Source: Abelmoschus esculentus (Eukaryota > Streptophyta > Magnoliopsida > Malvales > Malvaceae). Taken from it: 64,000 bases of DNA. Numbering within the stretch: position 1 is the first letter of the stretch; every line of letters starts with the position of its first letter. Positions 21,354 through 33,195 of this stretch are shown one piece after another. The position numbers were made by a program, and so were the translations under genes. The notes under the pieces were generated by a model that ran no database searches, had not been told where the DNA came from, and saw only the letters and a program-made list of their open reading frames with translations. The stretch is from the NCBI GenBank assembly GCA_035048815.1, contig JAUCBN010000004.1:12676001-12740000 (forward strand), written 5' to 3'.

Positions 21354-22150
21354 ATGGGGCAAGACAATCATGTACAAGCTGATTCGTGGTTACACGACAC
21401 TCGTTGGATATTGAGACAGATGAGGTTGAGATCAGAGGATAAGCTATCATGTGTGTTTTCGCTTTTGAAAGGCAACGCTAGAAAATGGTGGGAGACCGTA
21501 GAGATAGTATGTTATCTCAACCATCCTACTTGGGATGACTTCCTCAATGAGTTTGAGAGGAAGTATGTGGGTAAGACTCACATTGACACCTTGAGGGAGC
21601 GATTAACCCATCTAGTGCAAAGGAACCGGTGAGTCTTTGCCTATGAGCAAGAGTTCCTTCAATTGTGATGGTATGCTCTAGAGCTTGTTGCTATGGAAAA
21701 CATTAGGTGTAAGAGGTTTCTGAAAAGTCTGAGGAAAGATTTCAGACTTATCTCACTACTGCACCACCTAAAGTGTTCTTAGAGTAGACCTATGGGCTGT
21801 CTGTTAGCTAAGGAGGCTCTGGTAGGGCCAGTTAGAGCCATGTGGGTAACTCTCAGTCCCACTCCAATAAGAGTAGGAATCGTTGGAACCAAAATAGAGG
21901 ACCATCAAATCAGGGATCTAGATTGAACCAAATTTCAGAGTCTTTGGGGCGTAGGAGACAACTTGTGTCTTCTTTTGTTAAGAGTCTTGAAGGTTCACAA
22001 AGGAGTGTCGGTGTACTAGTTTGCCATCAGTGTGGCCGAAGCCATCGGGAGAGTATTGGGGCAATGCTAGAGTTTGTTTCCAGTATGGGTCATCGAATCA
22101 CTTTGTGAGGGACTATCCCGAGGTTGTGATGTCGCCGCCAGATCAGGCTT
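21354..22150 (+). pseudogene. Chromovirus gag remnant
   Basis: MGQDNHVQADSWLHDTRWIL opens a 92-codon stretch of a Retrotrans_gag core (LKGNARKWWETV, WDDFLNEFERKYVG). It is followed by a stop, frame changes, and a second open stretch (21842-22108) with a basic, Asn/Ser-rich region and a partial zinc knuckle, CHQCGRSH. The structural protein would have packaged the RNA. The usual fourth Cys context is disturbed. Clear start and end positions of the original gene cannot be set. Confidence 0.75.
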
Positions 22151-22229
22151 AGAGGATAGTGTTTCAGACCCAGAAGGGTCTTAGGTTCTCGCGTAAAAGT
22201 GTTAGCCATGCAACGAGAGACACCTTTTA

Positions 22230-24130
22230 GTCCACTGCTAAAGCTTCAGCTAGACAGTATGATATGAGGGCACAAGAGGACTGTGCTGCGATAGATGATA
22301 TCTCGAGTACGTTCAGCTTATTTTTAGTTCCTATAGTTGCTCTTGTGGACTTGGGATCTACCTACTTGTATATCCATAATGGGATATCTTAGTAGTGGGG
22401 GTTACCAAAGGAAGATCTAGAGATAGGAGTTCGTGTGACAAGTCCATTAGAGTTGGATGTGTTAGTGGATAAACTATATTAGAGGTGTCCGATCGAGGTG
22501 TAAGGGTTAATTTTCCTGATCGATCTTATGGTATTTTCGTTTTAGGAGTTTGATGTAATCCTTGGAATGGATTTGTTGTTCAAACACGATGCAAGTTTCG
22601 GGTGTAAATCTAAGAGTTTGAAGCTTCGAGTGACAGATAGTTCTAAGCTTGTGGTGAGAGGTGAGAGGTGAGAGGAACCCGTGTTTACCGAATGTGGTGT
22701 CAACTTTGTCGGCTCAACGGTTAATCCAACAAGGTTGTGAGACTTCTTTAGCCACCTGGCGGATATGAGGGTTAAGACTCTTGTGTTGGAGAGTTTGAGG
22801 AGAGTTTACGAGTACGTCGATGTGTTTCTGGAGGATTTACCTAAATTACCTCCTAGCCGAGAGTTAGAGTTACACATAGATGTGATGAAAGGTACGACAT
22901 CGGTGTCCATAGAATTATATCGTATAACGCCAGCGGAGATGAAAGAGTTGAAATAGAAGATCCAAGAGCTACTTGAGAGAAGTTTTATCCGACCTAGTGT
23001 GTCTCCTTGGGGAGCACCAGTTTTGTCTGTTAAAAAGAAGGACGGATCGATGCAGATGTGTATCGACTATTGTCAGCTTAACAAGGTCACGATAAGAACC
23101 GTTATCCTTTGCCCAAGTTCGATGACTTGTTTTATTAGGTTAGAGGTGCCCATGTGTTTTCTAAGATCGATATGACGTCAATTACTATCAGTTAAAAGTG
23201 GTTGAAGAGGATGTCCAAAAGATGATATTTAGGACGCGGTATGGACACTATGAGATCTTGTTGATGTCGTTTGGGCTCACGAATACTCTTATAGCTTTTA
23301 TGGACTTGATGAATCCAATCTTCCAACCATACTTGGATAAGTTTGTGGTTGTGTTCATCGACGACATCTTGGTGTACTCATGCTCGGAAGAGGAGCATGA
23401 CTATCACCTAAGAGTGGTTCTTCAGGTTTTGCGAGATATGCATATTTACGCCAAGTTTAATTAGTGTGAGTTTTGATTATCCGAGGTGGCGTTTCATGGT
23501 CACATAGTTGTAGCAGATGGAATCCGAGTAGATTCTCAAAAAATCCAAGCTGTGAGGAATGGAAACAACCAAGAAATGTGTCAGAAGTTCATAGCTTTCT
23601 CGGACTTGCCGGATAATATAGAAGGTTTGTCAAGGGTTTTTCTATCATAGCGGCATCGCTGACAAAGTTACTTCAGAAAGGGGTTCCCTTTGTATGAAAT
23701 GAAAGGAGACAACAAAGCTTTGAGCAGTTGAAAGCTATCTTACAAAATCACTGGTCTTGACACAATCGAAACCGAAAAAAAAATTATCTGGTGTTTAATG
23801 CTTCCTTGAATGGGTTGGGTTGCATGCTTATGCAAGAGGGTAAGGTGGTTGCTTACGCCTCAAGATAGTTGAATCCCCACGAAAGGAGCTATCCTACGTA
23901 TGATCTTGAGCTAACGGTTGTTATATTCGTTTTGAAGATATGGATGCATTATCTCTACGGGAGAAATGCTACATCTACACCGACCACAAGAGTTTGAAGT
24001 ATCTACTTACCTAGAAAGAGAAGAATATGAGATAACGTCGGTGGATAGAGTTGTTAAAGGACTATGAATATGTTATAGAGTATCACCTCGACATAGCGAA
24101 TATGGTCGTCGATGCCTTGAGTCGAAAGTC
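22230..24130 (+). pseudogene. Chromovirus protease, reverse transcriptase and RNase H remnant
   Basis: The protease is seen near 22330 as ALVDLGSTYLYI (normally D-S/T-G) followed by the VILGMDLL motif near 22560. RT starts near 22765 (PPSRELELHIDVMKGT), continues as RPSVSPWGAPVLSVKKKDGS (about 22990) and reaches the catalytic FIDDILVYS near 23355. The RNase H region reads VVAYASR with a stop, then TDHKSLKYLLT, and ends DYEYVIEYHLDIANMVVDALSR near 24125. Several stops and frameshifts separate these parts, although the RT active-site aspartates survive. Confidence 0.85.
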
Positions 24131-25581
24131 TATATCTGACTTGAGAGCTTTGTTTGCACGGTTGAGGATGACCGAAGATAAGGTCCTTTTGGCGGAGTTG
24201 CGTGTTGAGCCCACGCTTGTATAAGAGATAAAGAGAGCACAAGTGCTAGACAAGGAGTTAGTGTCTCAGTTGGAGGCGGTTCAGAGAGGTAAGGCGTTAA
24301 ACTTTGAGGTACGAGATAGTGGATTGTTGTACTTTCAGGGTCGATTGTGTGTTCTAGCTTTAGAGGATCTAAGAGACCGCATCTTAAGGAAAGCTCACCG
24401 TAGTCCATTTTTTGTTTATTCCGAGTGTAAGAAGATGTATCAGGATCTTCGTCCTTTCTTTTGGTGGCCATGTATGAAAAGGGATATTTTTGAGTTTGTG
24501 ACATGTTATCTATTCCAGCAAGTAAAAGCGGAACATCAGGTTCCTTTAGGTTTGCTTCAACCTATCTAGATTCCATAATGAAAGTGGGATCGAGTGACCA
24601 TGAACTTCGTCACCGAGATTTCAATAACGTTAAGGAAGCATGATGCTATATGGATTATATTTGACCGGTTCACAAAATCAGCACATTTTTTATACCCATG
24701 CACATGGACTTCAATTTTGAAAAGCTAGCTTGGTTTTTCATCAAGGAGATAGTGAGGTTGCACGGTGTACCATCATCGATCATATTAGATAAAGATCTAG
24801 GTTCACGGCAAGGTTCTGGAAGTCAATCCATGAGGCCTTGGATACCAAGTTGCACTGCAGTATATCTTTTCATCCTCAGACAAATGGACAATCTGAGTGA
24901 GTTATCCAGATCTTAGAGGATATGCTTCAGTGTTGTGTTGTGGACTTTGCTATGAGTTGGGAGAGCAGTTACCATTGGTAGAATTTGGTTAAAAATTAGT
25001 TATCATTCGAGCATCAAAATGGCTCATTTTGAGGCCTTGCACAAACCGAATAGAGTGTTCAGATTGTCAAAGATAGGTTGCAAGCAGCTTTTTATCGACA
25101 TAAATCTTATGTAGATCGGAAGCGTAAGCACGTTGAGTATGAGCTTCGTGAGAAGGTGTTTCTAAAGTATCTCTGTGGAAAGGAATCATTCGTTTTGGTC
25201 GTAAAGGAAAGTTAAGTCCAAGGTACATCGGACCTTATGAAGTTCTTCAGAGGGTTAGACTGGTAGTTTATCTTCTACCTCTACTTCCGGAGTTAGCACA
25301 TATACATGATGTTTTTCCACGTGTCTATGTTGAGATATTACTATTTCGATCCTTTGCATGTGGTCCAACTTGAAGAAATCAAAGTCAATAAAGATTTGAC
25401 TTACGAGGAAAGACCAATTGGAATCTTGGACAAGGGAGTGAAAAAGCTTAGGAATAAGAGTATACCTGTGGTAAAGATTTTGCAGAGGAACCACATAGTC
25501 GAAGAAGTGACATGGGAAGTCGAAGAGGACATCGGAGCCTGTTATCCACGTCTCTTCTTGTCAGGTAAATTTCGAGGATGA
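24131..25581 (+). pseudogene. Chromovirus integrase and chromodomain-like tail remnant
   Basis: An open stretch 24243-24569 holds the H2C2 zinc-binding N-terminus (KAHRSPFFVYSECKKMYQDL, RPFFWWPCMKRD). The catalytic core follows near 24590, where the first Asp of the D,D-E triad reads Asn (TMNFV, usually MDFV). The core then breaks up with frameshifts to about 25250. The last open stretch (25306-25581) ends in a tail with VEEVTWEVEED, as in Tekay/Del integrases. Integrase inserts the cDNA; this copy cannot be active. Confidence 0.82.
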
Positions 25582-25592
25582 AATTTTCTTTA

Positions 25593-25604
25593 AGGAGGGG
25601 AGAA
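25593..25604 (+). other. Polypurine tract of the chromovirus
   Basis: AGGAGGGGAGAA lies 6 bp before the 3' LTR start at 25611 (TGACCTAG). It is the plus-strand primer of the element, in the normal position. Confidence 0.85.
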
Positions 25605-26460
25605 TTATAATGACCTAGATTTTGAATCTATGTGTTGTGTTAACCCGAGACATTGGGCTTCGATATTTGGGCCTCGACTTTGAGTGTTGGGCTAGTTTTG
25701 GGCTATCTTTGGCCCAAAGTGGGTTTTAAAGGGCTTTTTGGTAATTGCCCTTGTTGAGGATAAAGAGATGAGGGCAGTTAAGAGTTTTTTGCAGGAAAAT
25801 CAGAGTGGTGAAGTCACCTAGCTTTTTTTCCCTTTTTCTTTATCCATTCATCACCCAAATCATCAAGTAAAGGAGCTACCTTTCAAAGTTAAGTTAAGAA
25901 TCTCATTTGGAGGCTTGAGGGCAAATTTGTAAGGCTTAAGGAGATCTACAAGACAAGGTAAAAATTGTTGGTTTTGGTGGAGGAAGGTAGTTTGGTGTGG
26001 TTGAAGACCAAATTGGGAATCAGTGTTAGGGTAGTTTCCTTCCCAGTTTTAGTCAAGTTTTCAGCTTATGGAATCTCTTTTAGCATAGTCTAATAGCTGG
26101 ATTAACTTCTTTCTTGTCGAAAAAGAAGTTGGGGAACCTTCAAGGAAGCTAGGAAATGAAAAAGCTTGAAGAAAGAGGAGAACGTGTTTATTGTGCTTTT
26201 GTTTATGGTTGATACCCCTCTAACTCCCCCTTGCATCATACATCTCATGATTTTAGGTTGCATTGCTAGTGATATGTATGTTTGATTTGTTAGGTAACTT
26301 AGAGAGCCTTTAATGGTGATTTTCGTAATTGGGTGTTTGATGGTTTAAAACTTATAACAACACACCTTAAACTCTTTCAATAATGTGTAGGAATAATTTG
26401 GGATCGAATGGCATCGAAACACCTTAAACTCTTTTACCTCAAACATGGATTTTTGTGCAG

Positions 26461-26797
26461 GCGTTTCGATACCCATTTGTGGGTGTTTCGATATCCTAAA
26501 GAGGAAGGGAGGGCATAGTTAGCATGCGTTTTGGAATGCCATTCTCGTGTTTTGATTCCCAAAGCTCTAGTAGAAAATCGTTTCGATACCCCTTGGTAGG
26601 TGTTTCGATGCTTGAAATTCCAGTAGCAAATCGTTTCGATACCCTATATAGGGCGTATCGAAACAGGTTGGTTCCTTTTGGTCTCTTCGAAGGGGTCATC
26701 TTAGCGTATAGATACACCAAAGTGGCATTTTGATACTCTCTTTGTAGGCGTATCGATATAGAGCTGTTTCAATATGCCCTATAGGCGTATCGATACC
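26461..26797 (+). repeat. Palindrome cluster, counterpart of 19723-20056
   Basis: Centres include 26467.5/26489.5, 26532.5/26553.5, 26584.5/26606.5, 26637.5/26659.5, 26710.5/26731.5 and 26770.5/26791.5, all pairs at 21 or 22 bp. In the pair at 26637 the arms GTTTCGATAC and GTATCGAAAC are perfect complements and enclose a CCTATATAGG palindrome. Confidence 0.78.
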
Positions 26798-26809
26798 CTT
26801 GGGCAATAT

Positions 26810-28378
26810 TGTTGGGACCGCCGGCACATCCCATGGCACAATAGAACAAAATTACGACAGTCTTTCCAGTGATCCATGTAGGTTTAATCCAAAATCGGGA
26901 GGAAAAGATGCGATGACTTACATTAGGTTCCTTGATAAACATCAAAAACAACAACTAAGTCTGCTACAGTCACGATCGTTCAACAATCGAATCTTTAGCC
27001 TCCACGAATATCGTCTCAGCTTCTACTTAGGTCACCCAGTTGAGAGAGCAAATCTCGAATTCGGGGTTCTCTCTTGTATGGCTGCTAGACCCAAAGATCC
27101 TTTATATATATGTATAACCCTAGGTATAAAAGTTTTATACCGAATTTGTTATAGAAAATAATTAATTTTATTATTTTCTTAAATTTTGGAATCTATATTT
27201 AATTTGAATTTGAAAAGAGATACAATTACTTTAATTATATCCTTTGCTTAAAATTCGAGATTAAATATAGTCTACTTATACATATGTTTTTTTTGCTCCT
27301 TTTCAACCAATGGGTGTGATCATGTAGGCTCATTGTAACGTTAGTAATAATATTAGAATAATTCTAATATTACAAACAATGATGGACATCTAGCAATATA
27401 TCATTTTCATCTAAGTTACAAGAGATCATGATTCAATATCATGGCCGTGATCAACTATCTTAATGTATTGTCAACCCTAACACTCCTAATGTTAGGCCTT
27501 TTGACTAGGGATAGTGGAGGCACTTTTAGTAAACTCTGTCGAGCACTTGCTAAACCAGTGGAACAGTAGCTTTTCAGGAAAACAGTAAAGTTATTGTCAT
27601 AGCAAGCCTAGCCTGTCTTAAGCTTGAACATCTTCTCCGTGTTGTTTTTGTGCAGCTTTATTTATTTCTCCATTATCAGTTTTATTCTACTTTAATTTGG
27701 TGACACTCTTCACTTCGCTCCAGCATTTTTGGTGACGCTTTTATTTTGCTAAAGCATTTTGGTGACATTTACAGAATTGCTTTAGCATATGTTCATACAA
27801 AGGATTATCTTATCTTTTGTGTATGTTAACTATTTTTGAAATAACCTACCCAATCCTCGTGGGAACGATCTCACTCACACACTTTATTACTTGTTCGATG
27901 TGTATACTTGCACGTAAATCAATCACACATTAGCACTTAAACTCAACAAGTTTGGCAAGCAACAATAATCTCAAGTCTAAGAATCATACATATGGTTGTC
28001 ACTATGAGCAATATCGTGATCGTCACATAATAATCCAAGACATATGCTCGCAACGGGTCAATCCAATATATTATTCTCTATTAATATATTCATGTATTAA
28101 TTCTGACATCTCTATGTCAATGACAACTCATTGTCATCAATTAATAACATGTTAGTCTTAAGCGTATTATTATTGTCCATACCCATAATAATACTTGATT
28201 AAGGATCTTTTAATAATGATACTCATATTATTATGTGGACCTTATTGTTTCTCAATTTATGTTATACATTGACACATATATCTACAAAACAATAATAGTA
28301 ATGCCTTTATTCAATAAAATTGGTAAATAAAAGTATCCTTACAATCATCATATGATTGGTCTTGGGCATACTCTAACA
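26810..28378. mobile_element. Nested LTR-type insertion (1569 bp), TSD AATAT
   Basis: It begins TGTTGGGACC and ends CTCTAACA, with perfect duplications AATAT at 26805-26809 and 28379-28383. The uninterrupted place in the 5' LTR lies at about 20065. Read in reverse it starts TGTTAGAGTATGCCC, as in solo LTRs widespread in plants. A stretch near 27470-27950 (CCTCGTGGGAACGAT, TATACTTGCACG) resembles the inner end of the LTR at 48331-49835 and may be a further nested fragment; no clean boundaries were found. No coding content is seen. Confidence 0.82.
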
Positions 28379-28699
28379 AATATGCCCAAGTTTTTAAGGG
28401 ATAAGTTTGGGGGTTCCATAATTTATACTATAGGTTCCTATGGGTTAATTAAGCCATAAAATGAATATTAAAACTTGGTTTTGGTGATAATGACTCTAAT
28501 ATGATGATAAATGCCCGAGTCTTAGTCCTTGGGTTGGTCTTGGTATAGTTGGTGTGAAGATCATAGGTGGATCATATTGTGTGGTCGAGTCCTTGTGTGA
28601 TGGAAATTCAAATATCCAAAATAATGTTGCATTACAAAGGTCATCCGATGTAACATTTTGGAGTGATGAATTGAAGAATATTCCATAGATCCTGATGCT

Positions 28700-28920
28700 G
28701 TGTGGACGCGGGCCTCACTCGAAGATGCTCGATGTAACATTCTAATCATGGGATTTGGAAGATCCTGATGCTGTATGGACGCGGGCCTCAATCCATGGAT
28801 GTAGGATCCCGATGTTGTACGGACTAGGGCCTTATCCTAGACTATGAGATCTCAATATTGTATGGACGCGGGCCCTGCTCGTAGTGTGAGATCCCGATGC
28901 TGTGTGGCGCGGGTCTCACT
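28700..28920 (+). repeat. Tandem array with unit-specific hairpins (3' LTR copy)
   Basis: It is the diverged counterpart of 20385-20620. Unit-specific inverted repeats include ATCCATGGAT (28791-28800) and CTAGG/CCTAG (28824/28836), again unlike their counterparts in the other LTR but still self-complementary. Confidence 0.65.
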
Positions 28921-30584
28921 ACCTTGTGTTTTATTTTGGTTTGACATGTATATGTTGTGTGCGTTAGTATACATCTCATTATGCCATGTGTTTAGGCGAT
29001 TATGGTAGAGCCATCATATCATGCATGATATTACATGTTTTGCTTGCTTTATTCATGATATGTATGATGTTGGATGAGTGACGGTATACCCACTGAGCTT
29101 TTGTAGCTCAACGTTTCGAAATGTATTTTTGTACATAGGTTAGGTGAAGTTACAGTAAATATTAGTGAAGTTTTACTCGGCAAAAAAGATAATATAAAAA
29201 ATAATGAAATAGATTGTAACCCCCTCGACCCGGTCTAGACGCCACCCGACTCGAACGAGCTACACGGGGAATATCGAGGCTAATCCGGAGACTCGCCCCG
29301 ATAAAAAACCCTAGAAATTAAAATTTTATCTTTTCTAAATGCTTTAATTAGATCCTACATGTTCATGCAAGGACCGAGTTCAATTGCAGCGGAAACTTAA
29401 AGAGAAATGAGTCCTAATTTAATTGAACAAGTTTTAGGGACCTAATAGTAATTTCTAGAATTTTATGCCTTGATTATAAAATTATGGTTATCAATATTTA
29501 ATTAAGTATATTTAATGTTTCATTATCAACAACACTAAAATTCACACATAGGGATATCAAGAATCAAACTTCAAAATAACTATATTATTACTAAAGGAAT
29601 ATCAATGAGCAATTCAATTCAAAGACACGAGCTAACATCAACTTTGATATTCATCAAATATGTATAAACATATAACCATTTCAAGTCTCAAAAGCATACA
29701 CATTATTCACAATATGATAACCCATCCCCATTGCTCTCTCACTACTACTAATGTTATAAAGACACACTTGAGCTTTCACTTGACGGTTACCTGGATCCTT
29801 ACTTCTCTTTGCTGCCTCAACTTTATTTACTCTACATTGCAAGGTAAATGAGAGGGTAAGCATAAGCTTAGTGAGTGAATAAAAACAAGTATAAAAACAC
29901 CTTGCAATGCAGCCCATATTAAACAAATTTCATCAATTTAAAAACATGTCATGCTCTTTATAAAACAAAACACACATGGCTAACAACGCCACTTTTAAAA
30001 CTCAGTAAGTGTCATCAAACCATGGCTAACAATGCCATCATTAAATTTTAGTAAGAACCATTTTGAAATCGCTTGCTTGAAAAGCTAAAACACAAGTCTT
30101 ACATGCTACTCATATAGCAATGCTTACACGTGCATCTCAATGCCTAAAGCTCAAGTCTTACATGCTACAACATAGCAATGCTAAAATCACATGCACACCA
30201 ATGCATAAAACCTCACATGCATAATACCATATGCAATCAAGTAAAAACCATGACACTTACTTTTGAAAATTAAAAACATATATTGGTGCTAGTGATCCGT
30301 TTTGTACCACTCCAAATCGTTAGGATAAACGAGCAACCGCATGTTAGTACCACTCCCAGAGCATACGCATGTTGATACCACTCTAAACATGAATTATCTC
30401 ACCTTGGTGTCCGATGACAGTACCACTCCGATCAACCCGTATGTGACAGTTCCACTCCTATCATATAGCATTAGAATAAAAGGCAAAATGCAACACACAA
30501 TGAATTTATACACGTACGACTTTTTGAATGTTTATAGTGCACTCTAGACCCTATTGATCGATCAACTTATCCCATAAGTTTCAT

Positions 30585-31948
30585 TGATGAGTACCAAAAA
30601 GTCCTCATCTTTTATAACATTTTCCCACTCTTTTATTGCTAATAAAGACAGAATTAAAGGCGATAATAGATATTTTCGATTATTTCTCATACTCCAGCAT
30701 CCGAACACTGCTTTTAAGAATTTACTCATTAATTGGTATAAAATATATGCGTTTGATAGTTTTCTTTCTTAGACAAGAAACTACATCACACAGATAGCCA
30801 ATTGAGATAGATGCTGAATTGTAGATGAAGCACCCACCACGACAGTATTTTGGTGGCCGCGGCAGTAGCATAAAGATAACAACTGGTGCTCGACAGAGAG
30901 AGAAAAAGATGTCAATCTTAACGGACATAAAGCAAGAGAAAGACGAAGCCCATTTAAGAGGTCAAGCCCTGGTCAAAGTCCATCGCGGGAAAGAAGAGAT
31001 AATTTAGGAAATAAGAATAGAATAATACAGTTTAATTAGGAGTTATATTTCTTTCCCTTTAGAACTCTTTCTTTGCATGGAAAACTTAGCTTGTGGCTTG
31101 GTCTATATAAAGCACTTGTAGGTTTAGGTTAAGGGAGTCGGTTTTCACACATAACACATCTACTTAGCCTCCGACCACAATATGTTCTAAACTCTCTTGG
31201 AGGTTTAGGTTGTTTATGGAGTAGGTGGAGTGGAAAGTTATATTGTTCTTGATATTTATTAATGCAAAAACTTATTTCATAGTTTATTCTTTTTGGGTAC
31301 TTAACTTTCTTTGCATATGAGCTCGAGATGATAAGTATGTGAAGGAATATCCATTTATCTAAGCTCGGGAGAGTTAGGCTCACGAAACGAGAGAATACGG
31401 TCTTTTCTCAAGGGCATTGACTAATCCGGTTGAGAGATTAACCGCTCAGGATTTCAGCGACTAACAAGACGCATGTGTTTGGTTGCTATCCGCCCTTGAT
31501 TCACGCCGGGAGGTATCATCAAGACGTGGGTTTCAACAGTTCTCTTCGCTTAGGGATAAGGAAGAAGACATACAAGGATGCTCTGTCGAACTATGAAAAG
31601 TTGAATTGTCGACAAGGCATAACCCCGCCTATGCAGATGCGGCGACCCTTTGTGCGATCCGCCGAGGTGGCAGTTCAACCCATTGCATTAATAAGTGGAT
31701 AAACAATATAACTTGATTCTCCTGTAGAAAACATTCAATTTAACCTCATATTATTATTATTATCTTTCCATAACTTAGTTTAGCTTAGTAAATTAGTTAA
31801 TCCAACCCAACAACTATTTGTGTTCTTTTATTTTCCTTAGTGTAGTTGTTAGAAGTAGTGAAGTCGACACAGTCCCTTTGGGTTCGACAACCTTAAATAC
31901 TACAATCTGACAAAGGTGGAAATTGACAGGACTTCCGAGGCTCCATCA
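30585..31948 (+). repeat. LTR1 of the composite
   Basis: It is 1364 bp, starts TGATGAGTACC and ends GGCTCCATCA. It is collinear with LTR3 at roughly nine bases in ten over the stretches compared by eye. It contains GGCCGCGGCAG-type palindromes near 30851 and a TATATAAAG box near 31105. Confidence 0.9.
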
Positions 31949-31952
31949 GATT

Positions 31953-31970
31953 TGGCGTTGTTGCCGGGGA
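31953..31970 (+). other. Primer binding site (tRNA-Asp type, two mismatches)
   Basis: TGGCGTTGTTGCCGGGGA matches the complement of the tRNA-Asp 3' end except for two C-to-T changes in the middle, which look like methylation-driven decay. It lies 4 bp after LTR1. Confidence 0.85.
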
Positions 31971-32064
31971 CTGACGCTCAATTTTACTACTAATTATTTC
32001 TGCACCTTTTTATTTTATTTTATTTAGTTTAAATTTTTCATTATTTTAATCTATTAGGGTTGTT

Positions 32065-33195
32065 TTGTGTATGACCAGGTCCAATCCGACCATTGATCAG
32101 TATCCTTACGATCCAGAAATCGAAAGAATAGCACAAGATCTGAAACGTATGGCACGCCAAAGAATGAATCAAGGACCTGGCCAACAGAACAATGTTGGTA
32201 TGAACGTCGTCGAGGTAGACAACCGCGGTACATTCATAGTAGCTGATCCAGCAAATCTTCCAAGACAGAAACGTGCACGAACAGTTCGTGATTATTTGGA
32301 GGAAGACTTGGATGGATTAACTCCTGCCGTTGTGATGTCTAACATAGAGGCAGAACACTTCGAATTAAAGCCGGTCATGTTCAACATGATCAACACCCTA
32401 GGCCAATTTGGGGGATCGGTCAACGAAGATGCTCGGCAGCATCTTAAGTCCTTTTTGGAAATTTGCAACTCATTTAAACTGCCGGGAGTCTCAACCGATA
32501 TCCTTAAGCTGAAATTATTCCCTTATTCACTGAGGGATAGGGCGAAGGCATGGCTAAATAACCTTCAGCCGGGATCGTTGAATTCCTGTACAGAACTATG
32601 TCAAAGCTTCCTTGCCAGATTCAGTTACACCAATATGACTGACAAGCTCAGAAACGATATTACAACCTTCAGGCAAGATGAAGACGAATCGATGTATGAG
32701 GTATGGGAAAGATACAGAGAATTATACAGGAAATGCCCCATGCATAGTCTACCCGAGTGTACTCAAGTATCAATCTTTTACAACGCAGTGAACACCCCTA
32801 CGAGGATGATGCTTGACGCTTCCGCCAATGGCACCCTCTTAGACCGCCCACCCCATGAGAGTATAGAAATTTTGGATAGGTTGGCAAAGAATGACTATCA
32901 ACACTCAACCACTAGAAGAGGAATAACTAGGCGAGGCATGACAAACTCCGATTCTGCAGATTCCATCTTAGCGCAACTATCAGCCTTAACTAACATGGTT
33001 AAAGATCTGCATAAACCGAGTGACGTTCGTGAAGTAAAAGTAGTCACCATTTTCTATGAAACATGTGGTGACAATCATGACTCGAAAGCATGTTCGCAAG
33101 ATTCAGAATCTTCCTTCTATGTTGGAAACTTTAATAGAGACAACATGTCCAACAATTACAACCCATCATGGAGGAAACACCCGAACTTCTCATAG
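32065..33195 (+). CDS. Gag of the Athila-like composite (376-codon open frame)
   Basis: It opens MCMTRSNPTIDQYPYDPEIE, as in the minus-strand relative. Residues 95-250 form a Retrotrans_gag core (LKPVMFNMINTLGQF, LKLFPYSLRDRAKAWLNNL, MYEVWERYRELYRKC). A damaged zinc knuckle follows at residues 331-343 (YETCGDNHDSKAC; the first Cys is replaced by Tyr). The frame stops at 33193-33195; the family continues further, and the next 150 bp in frame hold more stops, so the C-terminal Gln-rich tail is lost. The product would be a capsid protein of the virus-like particle. It is the longest intact frame of either Athila-like element. Confidence 0.8.
   Translation: MCMTRSNPTIDQYPYDPEIERIAQDLKRMARQRMNQGPGQQNNVGMNVVEVDNRGTFIVADPANLPRQKRARTVRDYLEEDLDGLTPAVVMSNIEAEHFELKPVMFNMINTLGQFGGSVNEDARQHLKSFLEICNSFKLPGVSTDILKLKLFPYSLRDRAKAWLNNLQPGSLNSCTELCQSFLARFSYTNMTDKLRNDITTFRQDEDESMYEVWERYRELYRKCPMHSLPECTQVSIFYNAVNTPTRMMLDASANGTLLDRPPHESIEILDRLAKNDYQHSTTRRGITRRGMTNSDSADSILAQLSALTNMVKDLHKPSDVREVKVVTIFYETCGDNHDSKACSQDSESSFYVGNFNRDNMSNNYNPSWRKHPNFS

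Larger units (their letters stand above)
15102..29155 (+). mobile_element. Decayed Ty3 chromovirus (Tekay/Del-like) with nested insertions
   Basis: Order: 5' LTR from TGTAACAACCC (15102 to about 21060, containing a solo LTR at 15613-19473), iMet primer site (21062-21073), gag, protease, RT, RNase H, integrase with a chromodomain-like tail, polypurine tract (25593-25604), 3' LTR (25611-29155, containing an insertion at 26810-28378 and truncated at its right end). All coding parts carry stops and frameshifts. The two LTRs differ by many substitutions and by an indel of about 115 bp near 15255/25755, so this is an old insertion. The integrase tail (LTYEERPIGILDKGVKKLRN) is typical of the Tekay/Del lineage. 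Confidence 0.85.
25611..29155 (+). repeat. 3' LTR of the chromovirus (interrupted, right end missing)
   Basis: It is collinear with the 5' LTR apart from indels and the insertion at 26810-28378. Similarity stops at about 29155 (TTAGGTGAAGTT), roughly 220 bp before the expected end, so the right end was deleted. Palindromes (26461-26797) and the 55-60 bp array (28700-28920) are at the matching places. Confidence 0.8.

Noticed and set aside
27467..27949. A further complete LTR nested in the insertion at 26810-28378
   Set aside because: The inner-end block is there, but no TG...CA pair with matching 5-mers could be found, so only a possible fragment is noted.
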